64,000 bases of DNA from Haloterrigena gelatinilytica. GTDB taxonomy: Archaea; Halobacteriota; Halobacteria; Halobacteriales; Natrialbaceae. A program made the position numbers and the translations under genes. The notes beneath the pieces are model-generated. The model worked only from the letters and a program-made list of their open reading frames with translations, did not search any database and was not told the origin of the DNA. Shown piece by piece: positions 41,107-48,675 of this stretch. Within the stretch, counting starts at the first letter, position 1. Every line of letters begins with the position of its first letter. The stretch spans positions 496,001 through 560,000 of the forward strand of contig NZ_JABUQZ010000001.1 of NCBI RefSeq assembly GCF_013342145.1, written 5' to 3'.

Positions 41107-41378
41107 TTCATCAGAGAATGTCGACGGCGATCCTACAGGTTCGGTGAATGATGTCTTCGGAGGATACAGCGTCGAACACCGGTGAATATCGGTGGCTACT
41201 GATACACAAACGCGTCCAGTATCAGTCGGCGGGAACGGGACTGATCGGCGGCCGGCACCGCTCGGCGGTGAACGGGGAACTCGAGGTCTCGGCGGAAAGC
41301 GAACGGATCGTTCGAGGGGGACTCGAGGCGATGCGACACAACTCGAGTAAGTCGATACCGATCGGCGAATCGCCCGCA
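41107..41378. other. Gap between nhaC promoter and the 65-residue membrane protein gene
   Basis: A plus-strand frame opens at 41148 (MSSEDTASN...), but it runs antisense through the neighbouring membrane protein gene and has no TATA box at the right spacing. It was not accepted. No other feature was seen. Confidence 0.35.
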
Positions 41379-41576
41379 CTAGCGGCGGTCGTCTGCCAAC
41401 TCACCGTCCTCGGCGATCTCGGCGGCCTCGAGTTCCTCGAGATACCGCTCGGCGTCGTACTGGATGTACCCCGTGACGAGGGCGATGACCCCGAGGACGA
41501 ACAGCGGGACGCCGACGAGGACGACCAGCAGTCCGATCGCGGTGAGGAATTCGGTACTGACGAGCGCCAGAGCCAT
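41379..41576 (-). CDS. Small two-helix membrane protein
   Basis: This is a 65-residue protein with a hydrophobic hairpin at residues 9-37 (FLTAIGLLVVLVG, then LFVLGVIALVTGYI). An acidic helix follows (ERYLEELEAAEIAEDGE). No family was recognised. The start is supported by GCCTAAATCG (41597-41606), centred 26 bases upstream. It lies between nhaC and nreA, all on the minus strand, but has its own promoter. Confidence 0.7.
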   Translation of the reverse strand: MALALVSTEFLTAIGLLVVLVGVPLFVLGVIALVTGYIQYDAERYLEELEAAEIAEDGELADDRR

Positions 41577-41596
41577 ACCGACCGGATGCGCTCGAG

Positions 41597-41606
41597 CGAT
41601 TTAGGC
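41597..41606 (-). promoter_or_regulatory. TATA box of the 65-residue membrane protein gene
   Basis: GCCTAAATCG on the minus strand is centred 26 bases before the ATG at 41576. Confidence 0.5.
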
Positions 41607-41984
41607 GTGGGGGTTCGGAGTCACACGGCTCGTTGAGTAGTGTGCTCGAGGGGGAGCGTACTGAAACGAAGCGTTCTGCTATCGTGGCAACGGGAGTACC
41701 ACTCCCTCCCCAGCCGATTTCTCCTCACGGGTGCGAAACACCCGTTCGGCTGGGTCGCGGGACCGAGGGCCCGCGCTGACGCCCCCTTCGGTCGCTCATC
41801 CCTCGCACGAGTTCGGACTGCGGGTCGTTGGGCTCACGAGTCACTTCGTTCCTGTTCGCCTCTCGAGGCCACACTCCGTTCGGCCTCGCATCACTCACCC
41901 CAGTCCGGTGCGCGACACCGCATGCCGGACGGTCACGCGGGGAACGGTAACGCCTCAGGCGGTATTGAACATGACCGGAGCCGA
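41607..41984. other. Structured non-coding stretch behind nreA
   Basis: No convincing gene was seen. The main feature is 41709-41754: a perfect 9-bp stem, a one-sided 9-base pyrimidine bulge, a perfect 7-bp stem and a five-base loop CGAAA. Further right, CGAGGCC and GGCCTCG (about 41866-41890) pair around an 11-base loop. The stretch could be a processed 3' region of nreA or a separate small RNA. Confidence 0.45.
41709..41754. repeat. Bulged perfect hairpin behind nreA
   Basis: CCCAGCCGA (41709-41717) pairs with TCGGCTGGG (41746-41754). ACGGGTG (41727-41733) pairs with CACCCGT (41739-41745) around CGAAA. The right-hand arms are contiguous, so the 9-base stretch tttctcctc forms a bulge on one side only. 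Confidence 0.7.
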
Positions 41985-43286
41985 CTAGTCTCGAGCGGAG
42001 AAAGCGCTGAGATTCGACTGTAGTCCCGCCGCGAGTTCGGATTTCCGCCGGAGGCGGGCGTGGGAGACCGGCAGCTGCGTCGCGACCTCGGCGACGGCGT
42101 CGTGGAAGGTCTCGGCCTCGCCGTACTCTCCATCGAAAGCGTTGCGCACGCTCTCGCGGACCTGCCAGACGCCGACGGGCGCCCAGTAGTCGTCGCTGAC
42201 CTCGCGGAGGACGAGACACTTCGCCTGCCGGCCGATCGACTCGAGGTGCTCCAAGGCGGCCAGTCGGGCGGCGTAGTAGGCGCCGGCGGTCTCCTCGACG
42301 TAGCTCGAGCGTCCGTCGAACCCTTCGCTGGCGCTCGCCATCCAGGTGTCGCCCTCGGGATCGGGGTTCCAGATGCTGCCGGGCGCCTTCATCTCGACGA
42401 GTTCGAACTCCCAGTTGCCCGGCGCGAGGATCACCCAGTAGCGGTTGCCCATGTACTCGTTGGCCCAGACCTGGACCTCGTCGACGCTGGGCGCGTTGCG
42501 GATGCGGCCCCGGAGGAACTGGCCGACGGTGTCGTCGACGGCGGTGATCGACCACCGCGTCGGGACGAGCCGTCGCTGCTCGGTCTCGCCGAGCGCGCCC
42601 GCCGAGAGGATCGAGTTGATGTCGTAGACGTCGAAGCCCCGGCGGTAGAGGTAGGTCATCGCGCCCTGGGCCTGCCAGTCGTCGTCTTCTAAGGTCTTCT
42701 TGATCGGCTTCGGGACGTAGGGGTTCTCCCGCAACTCGGCGTTGCGGGCGTTGGCACGGGGGCCGCGCGGCGTCGCGACGTCCGTTCCGGCGTCGAGGCC
42801 GAGGTCGGGGGTGTCGTCCAGTCCGATCTCGAGGTCGACCGGACGATCCGCGATGGCGACCTCGCGCTGGACGCCGACGAAACCGTCCCACGCGTCGTGG
42901 ACGTTCGGCGTCAGCCGACTCGCGATCGACGGCGAGTCGACGTTCGCGCGCTTGTTCGAGTTCAACAGCCCCGTTCGACGCTGGAGGACGTCCGGAATGT
43001 CGTACCCCTCCTGGTACCAGTTCCCGTCGGTGACGTACTCCTCGGCGGCGTTCTCGTCGCCGACCGGCGAGAGCACCCCCACGGGGATGTCGGGGTAGTT
43101 CGACCGCCCGACGAAGATCGAGGGAGCCGTCGAGCCCACGAGCGAGTCGCCGGACAGCGCCCGCTCGAAGTTCTGTTCGAACTCCTCTAAATGGTCCGTG
43201 ATCTCGTAGGACTTCTCCTTGGCGAGTCGGCGGCGCTGGGCCTCCTCGTCGGGCTCTAACTCCTCGATGTAGTCGTCGAGGCGCAT
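41985..43286 (-). CDS. nreA: DNA repair protein NreA
   Basis: This is a 433-residue protein matching archaeal NreA along its length (MRLDDYIEELEPDEEAQRR, then PSIFVGRSNYP and NENPYVPKPIKK-like ENPYVPKPIKK). NreA is genetically linked to DNA repair in haloarchaea. The last residues include QSNLSAF (423-429), which fits a PCNA-interacting Q-x-x-L-x-x-F pattern. The usual N-terminal CxxC zinc motif is not seen here. A TATA-like ATTCAAAC lies about 29 bases before the ATG. Confidence 0.88.
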   Translation of the reverse strand: MRLDDYIEELEPDEEAQRRRLAKEKSYEITDHLEEFEQNFERALSGDSLVGSTAPSIFVGRSNYPDIPVGVLSPVGDENAAEEYVTDGNWYQEGYDIPDVLQRRTGLLNSNKRANVDSPSIASRLTPNVHDAWDGFVGVQREVAIADRPVDLEIGLDDTPDLGLDAGTDVATPRGPRANARNAELRENPYVPKPIKKTLEDDDWQAQGAMTYLYRRGFDVYDINSILSAGALGETEQRRLVPTRWSITAVDDTVGQFLRGRIRNAPSVDEVQVWANEYMGNRYWVILAPGNWEFELVEMKAPGSIWNPDPEGDTWMASASEGFDGRSSYVEETAGAYYAARLAALEHLESIGRQAKCLVLREVSDDYWAPVGVWQVRESVRNAFDGEYGEAETFHDAVAEVATQLPVSHARLRRKSELAAGLQSNLSAFSARD

Positions 43287-43310
43287 TCACTCGCCGTAGG
43301 GGCGGAGCCC

Positions 43311-43319
43311 GTTTGAATG
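43311..43319 (-). promoter_or_regulatory. nreA: TATA-like box of nreA
   Basis: CATTCAAAC on the minus strand is centred about 29 bases before the ATG at 43286. Confidence 0.4.
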
Positions 43320-43538
43320 TTGCAGTTCGGGGCAGAATGTCAGAGGCAGAGGTCCGGCCTGGCTTGGCACCCACCGAACCTCATCATCTTCTTTCGAGTG
43401 GACGGTAAAGTATCTAGCAGCGGATTTTCTGACTGCGAAAACACCCGGTCCCGCGACGTCGACTTCGTCCGCACCCATCCGTCTCGGCGGCGTCCGCTCT
43501 CGGGTCGGCGCCGACCGCGAGAGCCCTCGAAAGACAAC

Positions 43539-43548
43539 CGTTAAAAAC
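43539..43548 (+). promoter_or_regulatory. TATA box of the zinc-finger-aEF-1beta operon
   Basis: CGTTAAAAAC is centred 26 bases before the ATG at 43570. Confidence 0.6.
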
Positions 43549-43569
43549 GCCGGGCGGGAAAGAAGGGGT

Positions 43570-43749
43570 ATGAGTACGACCGACGAAAGCCAGAGGCGCT
43601 CGTGCGTCTCCTGTGGGCTCAACATCGCCGGCACCAACGCCGCCGCGTTCAAGTGTCCCGACTGTGACACCCAGATCTACCGCTGCGCCAAGTGCCGCAA
43701 GCAGAGCAACCTCTACGAGTGTCCCGACTGCGGGTTCACCGGTCCGTAA
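43570..43749 (+). CDS. Two-finger small zinc protein, HVO_2753 family
   Basis: This is a 59-residue protein with four paired-cysteine knuckles: CVSCG, CPDCD, CAKCR and CPDCG. They form two zinc fingers. It matches the haloarchaeal HVO_2753 family, whose Haloferax member has a solved zinc-bound structure and affects swarming and biofilm growth. It ends 7 bases before the aEF-1beta gene, a widely conserved pair that suggests a link to translation. Confidence 0.9.
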   Translation: MSTTDESQRRSCVSCGLNIAGTNAAAFKCPDCDTQIYRCAKCRKQSNLYECPDCGFTGP

Positions 43750-43756
43750 TACAGCC

Positions 43757-44023
43757 ATGGGAAAGGTAGCTGCGAAAATCAAGGTCATGCCGAACAGCCC
43801 CGAAATCGACCTGGACGCCCTTCAGGAGCGCCTCGAGAGCACCCTCCCCGAGGGCGCCAAGATCAACGGTGTCGAGCGCGAGGAGGTCGCGTTCGGTCTC
43901 GTCGCGCTCTACCCGACCGTGATCGTCCCCGACGGCGCGGGCGGCACGGAAGCCGTCGAGGACGGCTTCTCGGACGTCGAGGGCGTCGAGAGCGTCGGCG
44001 TCGAGAACGTCGGCCGTATCTAA
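43757..44023 (+). CDS. ef1B: Translation elongation factor aEF-1 beta
   Basis: This is an 88-residue protein of the compact archaeal EF-1beta type ([20 protein letters not shown], then [14 protein letters not shown] and [16 protein letters not shown]). It exchanges GDP for GTP on aEF-1alpha. It is co-transcribed with the zinc-finger gene 7 bases upstream. Confidence 0.93.
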   Translation: MGKVAAKIKVMPNSPEIDLDALQERLESTLPEGAKINGVEREEVAFGLVALYPTVIVPDGAGGTEAVEDGFSDVEGVESVGVENVGRI

Positions 44024-44146
44024 CTCGCTGAATCGGCACTCGATCGAGTTCGGTTTCTCGGAGCGGATGTCCTCGAGCCGCTGGGCCGTCGGTTCGACGG
44101 TCCACGTTCGGCGGGGACACAATTCTTACCACACCGTCCGTGAAAC

Positions 44147-45472
44147 GTGACAGGCGTGAGTGCGCTGTCGGACCCCACTAGACGGCGGTGGCTCGCGTGG
44201 GCCGCGCTGGCGACCGTCTTCCTGCTCGTCAATCTCCACCGGTTGTCGACGGCCGTCCTGTCGGACCGGCTGACCGACGCGTTCGGCACGACGGCGGCCC
44301 AGCTCGGGACGCTCCACGCCTCGTTTTTCCTCATCTACGCGGTCGTCCAGATTCCGACCGGCGTGATCGCCGACCGGTTCGGACCCCGGTACGTCGGCTC
44401 GGTCGGCGGCCTCGTCCTGAGCCTCGGCGCCGTCGGCTTCGCGATCAGCGGGAGCTATCTCGCGGCCTTCGCCTCGCGGGCGCTGATCGGCCTGGGCAGC
44501 GGCGTCATCTTCGTTTCGATCCTCCGATTTTGCGCCAACTGGTACCGCGCCGACGAGTTCGCGACGATGACCGGGTTGACCGGAAGCGTCGCCGGGCTCG
44601 GCGCGATCCTCGCGACGACGCCGTTGGCGGTCGCCGTCGACGCCCTGGGCTGGCGAGCCACGCTAGCCGGTCTGGCCGCCGTCGGCTTCGTCGCCGCCGG
44701 GGCCGTCTTCGTCGTCGCGCGCCAGTCGCCGGCCGCGGCGGGCCTCGAGCCAATCGCGGGCGTCCCGGAGCAGCCGTCGGTCACGCTCGCCGAGACCGCC
44801 GGCCACCTGCGGACGCTCGCTCGCGACCCCGACCAGTGGCTGCTGTCGGTCGTCTTCTTCGCCGGCAACGGTGCGATACTGACGCTGATCGGACTGTGGG
44901 GCGTTCCCTACCTCGCGATCGTCTACGGCCTCGACGTGACGACCGCGTCCTCGTTTACCCTCCTCGGATCGATCGGCCTGCTGGTCGGTCCGCCGGCGAT
45001 CGGCTGGATCTCCGACCGACTCGAGCGGCGCGTGCTGCCGATGACCGCGGGAGTCGGCCTGTTGACGATCGCGTTCAGCGTGATCCCCGTCTTCGGGCGC
45101 CCCCCGCTGGCGATCATCGCCGTCTCGTATCTGGCCTGCGGCGTCCTCTTCGGCGCCGCGATGCTGTCGCTGTCGACCGTCAAGGACCGGTATCCGCCCG
45201 CGGCCAGCGGCGTCGCGACGGCAACCGTCAACACGGCGGGATTCGTCGGCGCGACGGTTCTCCCGACGCTCATGGGGCTGGTGTTGGACGCCTACCGGAC
45301 CGGCGAGACCGTCGGCGGCACCGTCGCCTACACCCGGTACGGGTACCGCCTCGCCTTCGGAATCCTCGCGGGAACGGTCGCCGTCGCCTTCTGCTGTTCG
45401 TGCTGGCTCCTCGTCCGCGACCGCGACGCCTCCTCGTCGCCGTCGGCGCGCGAGGGCTCGGGCGCACGATAG
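44147..45472 (+). CDS. MFS transporter
   Basis: This is a 441-residue major facilitator carrier with 12 helices. The loop-2 motif is GVIADRFGPRYVG and its counterpart is GWISDRLERR. The AGRTxG-like region SLGAVGFAI and the IGLGSGVIFVSI helix are typical of nitrate/phosphate or organic anion carriers, but substrate is undecided. The chosen GTG at 44147 could be replaced by a GTG at 44156, which fits the TATA-like TTCTTACC better (about 30 bases upstream). Confidence 0.85.
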   Translation: MTGVSALSDPTRRRWLAWAALATVFLLVNLHRLSTAVLSDRLTDAFGTTAAQLGTLHASFFLIYAVVQIPTGVIADRFGPRYVGSVGGLVLSLGAVGFAISGSYLAAFASRALIGLGSGVIFVSILRFCANWYRADEFATMTGLTGSVAGLGAILATTPLAVAVDALGWRATLAGLAAVGFVAAGAVFVVARQSPAAAGLEPIAGVPEQPSVTLAETAGHLRTLARDPDQWLLSVVFFAGNGAILTLIGLWGVPYLAIVYGLDVTTASSFTLLGSIGLLVGPPAIGWISDRLERRVLPMTAGVGLLTIAFSVIPVFGRPPLAIIAVSYLACGVLFGAAMLSLSTVKDRYPPAASGVATATVNTAGFVGATVLPTLMGLVLDAYRTGETVGGTVAYTRYGYRLAFGILAGTVAVAFCCSCWLLVRDRDASSSPSAREGSGAR

Positions 45473-45568
45473 AGCGACGCGAGAAAAGAACGAGCCGTCG
45501 GCCGAGAGACCGGCCGGTTCGGTGGCGGTGCGCGGGCTAACCGACGGGACGACGAGTGGGACGTCTCG

Positions 45569-46063
45569 TTACTGGCCGGGGCCCGGACCCGGACCTGGGC
45601 CGGGACCGGGGCCGGCGTCGGGACCGGGCTGATCGTCCGGGTCGGCGCCGAGGCCGGCCTGGGAGACGATCCGCGCGCCCGTCTCGGAGAGGTCGACCGT
45701 GACGTCGCCGGGAACCGCCTTGCTGATCTCGTCGACGTTGCCCGCGAGCACCGTCAGGATGTCGTCGGGGTTCGCGTACAGCAGCATGGTGCCGTCCTGG
45801 CCCTCCGCGACGAGTTGCGTGTCGTTGAGGACGACCTGGTCGTTCTGGATCGTCGCCGCGACGACCGGCAGCGCCTCGGGTTTCCCCTTCTCGTCGTCGC
45901 GGACCCGCCGGATGTGGACGTCCTCGAGGTCGATGACGTCCTTGTACTCCCGGATCACTTCGGCGCAGGCGACCATGTCCTGCAGCAGTTCGGCCTTCTG
46001 TTTCCCCCCGTGGCCGTCGTCGCGGTTGAGACAGTGCTGACAGACGCGAAGTTCGAGTCGCAT
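45569..46063 (-). CDS. Conserved hypothetical protein with CxxC and Gly-Pro repeat tail
   Basis: This is a 164-residue protein. It starts with CQHCLNRDDGHGGKQ, a possible metal or redox CxxC, followed by an alpha/beta domain with a QLVAEGQDGTMLLYANPDD segment. The C-terminus is a low-complexity tail of alternating Gly and Pro for about 16 residues. No family was recognised. It is convergent with the MFS gene and shares direction with nucS, 125 bases downstream of it. Confidence 0.65.
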   Translation of the reverse strand: MRLELRVCQHCLNRDDGHGGKQKAELLQDMVACAEVIREYKDVIDLEDVHIRRVRDDEKGKPEALPVVAATIQNDQVVLNDTQLVAEGQDGTMLLYANPDDILTVLAGNVDEISKAVPGDVTVDLSETGARIVSQAGLGADPDDQPGPDAGPGPGPGPGPGPGQ

Positions 46064-46188
46064 TGGTTGCCCTTATCGCTGGAGCCCGATGAGAATTCCG
46101 TTTCGGGACCCGGAAGCTGAGTCCGCCCGGTCCGCTCGAGTCGTCCCAACGAGGACCGCCACGTCACGGCGGAAGCTGCGGGCGGCCG

Positions 46189-47016
46189 TCAGTCGCCGGT
46201 CGGTTCCAGCGAGACGAACTCGAGGCCGTGGTCCCCGAGCAACCGATCGGCTCGGTCGGTCACGGACGGGGCGACCAGAACGCCGCGGACGTCGGCGTCG
46301 GCGTGGAGATCGCGCTCGAGGGCGTCGACGTACCGGCGGAGCTGGCCGACCGCGTCCGGCCCGACGCGGCGGCGCTTGAGTTCGACGACGACCGTCCGGC
46401 CCGCCGAATCCTCGCCGTAGATGTCGACCGCGCCGGCCGGCGTCGCGCGCTCGGTCGCCAGCGGCGTGAACCCGGCCTCGAGCAGGTCGGGCTCCTCGAG
46501 AATGCGCTGGCGGAGGTCCTCCTCGGTCCCGGAGAGGGCGAGGTCGTTCTCGTCGGTTCCCGAAAAGGCCGAGACCTGCAGGACCCGCTGGAACCGAACC
46601 AGGAGTCGCTCGTCGGGGTTCGACCGGAGGCTCTCGAGGACGAGCGCGTCGGCGTCGTCGCGATCGACCGCCTCGTCGCCGGCCTCGGTCCCGATCTCGG
46701 CCTCGCCCGACCCGTCGGCGTCCGCGCGTTCGCAGTAGACGTCGTGCTCGCAGCCCGGGGGCTGCCAGTTGACCGGCTGCTGGCCCTCGTCGGTGTGGAC
46801 CAGCGCCGCGCCGTCCGGTTTGAGCATGACGTGGCGGTCGCCCGTCTCGAGCGTACTCGAAGCGCGGCCCTCGTAGTCGACGGTACAGCGGCCGAAGACG
46901 GTGACGAGCGCCTCGCGCTCGATGCCGTCGGCGACGGCCTCGCAGGCGGCCGACAGCGACGGCTGCTCGAGGGTCACTGCTCGGGGCGACCGCGCGCTCG
47001 ATGGCTCTGACGTCAC
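46189..47016 (-). CDS. nucS: Endonuclease NucS/EndoMS (mismatch-specific)
   Basis: This is a 275-residue nuclease from a GTG start. The N-terminal half is the beta-rich DNA-binding domain, with an acidic haloarchaeal insertion (about residues 95-122). The C-terminal RecB-like nuclease domain has Asp198 (GAVDIY), Glu212 and Lys214 (VVELKRR) and Gln225 (GQLRRYV). NucS cuts both strands at mismatches such as G-T, replacing MutS/MutL in many archaea, and works with PCNA. Confidence 0.93.
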   Translation of the reverse strand: MTSEPSSARSPRAVTLEQPSLSAACEAVADGIEREALVTVFGRCTVDYEGRASSTLETGDRHVMLKPDGAALVHTDEGQQPVNWQPPGCEHDVYCERADADGSGEAEIGTEAGDEAVDRDDADALVLESLRSNPDERLLVRFQRVLQVSAFSGTDENDLALSGTEEDLRQRILEEPDLLEAGFTPLATERATPAGAVDIYGEDSAGRTVVVELKRRRVGPDAVGQLRRYVDALERDLHADADVRGVLVAPSVTDRADRLLGDHGLEFVSLEPTGD

Positions 47017-47205
47017 TGGAACGGCATAGCCGTCGGGCGAATAAAAGGAGCCCGGACCGCGTACGGGGTGCTCGCGTCGGTCCGCGACGATCGCGGTCGA
47101 TCGATGTTGCGACCGGTCGCTGCCGTCCGAAGCCCGGCCTCACCGACGAGAGTTCGTTTCGATGTCAAAAACGCTTATCTCCGCCCGTCGATGGTCTCGA
47201 ATTGA

Positions 47206-47832
47206 ATGACAGACGGCCATCCCCGTCGCGCGTTTCTCGGAATCGCCGGCACCGGCGTCGCCGCATCGCTCGCCGGTTGTTCACAACTCGAATCGTTGAC
47301 ACAATCCGACGACGACTCGAGCGATGCGGTCACGGTCGCGGTGTCGCCGGACCGGGAGGACCTCGAGCGGCTCAACGAGGAGATCCGGACGGCCGTTCAG
47401 AGCGGCAATATGACCCAGCAGGAGGCCCAGCAGCGAGCGCTGGAGGAACAGCGGAACCTGACCGAGGAGGCGGCGACCGAGTTCGAGGACTCGGCCGCCG
47501 ACAGCGAGATCACGGTCGAAGAGTCCAAACCCGAGTACGGGCTCCTCCGGGTCACCGGCTCCGACGAGGCGATCATGAGCGCGCTTCGGGAGGGCGAGAT
47601 CAGCGGCATCTATCCCGGCGACCAGTACGACGCGTTCGTCCAGCAACAGCAGCAACAGGCCCAACAACGGGAGATGCTCCGTCGACAGCAGGAAGAGCAA
47701 CGGGACGGCGGCGCCGAAAACGAGTCCGACGCTGGCAACGAAACGGACGCCGGAAACGAAACCGACGCGTCCGACGGCGGAGATCAGACCGCCGAAAACG
47801 GGTCGGACGCCGACGACGAGACAACCGAGTAA
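47206..47832 (+). CDS. Tat-exported Gln-rich lipoprotein
   Basis: This is a 208-residue protein. A Tat motif (PRRAFLG) and lipobox (LAGC, residue 25) mark a lipid-anchored surface protein. The middle has a helix-strand segment (LERLNEEIRTAVQSG, then YGLLRVTGS). The tail is a Gln-rich coiled stretch (QQQQQQAQQREM) and an acidic Asn/Asp/Thr repeat (NETDAGNETDA). No enzyme motif is visible. It could be a spacer or adhesion protein. A TATA-like CGCTTATC lies about 31 bases before the ATG. Confidence 0.72.
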   Translation: MTDGHPRRAFLGIAGTGVAASLAGCSQLESLTQSDDDSSDAVTVAVSPDREDLERLNEEIRTAVQSGNMTQQEAQQRALEEQRNLTEEAATEFEDSAADSEITVEESKPEYGLLRVTGSDEAIMSALREGEISGIYPGDQYDAFVQQQQQQAQQREMLRRQQEEQRDGGAENESDAGNETDAGNETDASDGGDQTAENGSDADDETTE

Positions 47833-47859
47833 CTCGAGACCCCTTCTAACGGCGGCCGG

Positions 47860-48345
47860 TCACCGCTCGACGCCGAACGGACTCGAGCGCTCGGTCCAGT
47901 TCCAGCCCGGCAGTCGCTCCTGGAACCCGGCCGCCAGCGCCGCCTCGCAGTCGTCGACGCCCGCGTTCTCGTCGGCCTCGCCGTGGACCCGCAGGTCGGC
48001 ATAGTGGAACGTCGCCTCGCCGAGGGTCCGCAGCGGCTGGCGGCCGGCGACGGTCGCGGCCAGCTCCCGGCCGAGGATCTCGTCGACGACGAAGCCGGGA
48101 TAGTCGCCCTCGACGTCGAGTTCGCGGAGGATCGCCACCATGGCGGCGACGTTGACTCCCAGATCGCCGTCGGCGAAGACGTCGTCGACGGCCTCGAGAT
48201 ACTGCGCTTCGGTGACGTGATCGACGTCGGTGTCGAAGACGTCTCCGAGGTCGTCACGGACGTCGTTGATGAGCGGAACGACGGTCTCGGCCCGGTTTGC
48301 GACCCAATTTCGCTCCCGTACGACGCGATCGGCTGTCAGATGCAT
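47860..48345 (-). CDS. Conserved haloarchaeal hypothetical protein
   Basis: This is a 161-residue soluble, acidic, mainly helical protein (VVPLINDVRDDLGDVF, EAQYLEAVDDVFADGDLG). A W-x-W pattern (PGWNWTERSSPFG) is near the C-terminus. No motif of known activity was recognised. It is divergent from fttA, with a shared AT-rich promoter stretch flanked by inverted repeats. Confidence 0.65.
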   Translation of the reverse strand: MHLTADRVVRERNWVANRAETVVPLINDVRDDLGDVFDTDVDHVTEAQYLEAVDDVFADGDLGVNVAAMVAILRELDVEGDYPGFVVDEILGRELAATVAGRQPLRTLGEATFHYADLRVHGEADENAGVDDCEAALAAGFQERLPGWNWTERSSPFGVER

Positions 48346-48675
48346 ACCTCCGATACGTACCGAACGGCCCTGGTTTTTGCGAAGGCTTTTATACTACGCA
48401 AAGAATAGCGTCGGATAAGCGGGTTCTCCCTGGAATCTTCCCGCAACCCAGGACGACCGACCTGGGAGCGCGTTCGTCACGGCAGGTGTCAGACGGATGA
48501 TCCGGGATGCGAGACGTACTGCACCGTCCGACGTGGACGGTGTGACGCAACGGTATCGCCGGTACGATACAGTTCGGACGGTCGGTAGACCGTCGCCACA
48601 TCCCGAAGTCCGACAACATCGACCTGAGCGGTTCGCTCCCCGGCGGCGAGTTCACGCAAGCCACAATCGGCGATT
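48346..48675. other. Long gap before fttA with divergent promoter
   Basis: Around 48386-48396 the sequence CTTTTATACTA can serve as a TATA box in either direction. TTTGCG (48376-48381) and CGCAAA (48397-48402) flank it as inverted repeats. No small gene was seen. If fttA uses this box, its leader is about 260 bases and contains small hairpins such as CACCGTCC/GGACGGTG (48528-48544 region). Confidence 0.45.

Noticed and set aside
41148-41636. 162-residue plus-strand frame beginning MSSEDTASN
   Set aside because: It runs antisense through the small membrane protein gene, its second half is a shadow composition, and no TATA box is at the right distance.
47641-47700. CAG/CAA repeat as a possible unstable repeat
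   Set aside because: It mixes CAG, CAA and other codons for a Gln-rich helix, so it is a protein-level feature rather than a nucleotide repeat.
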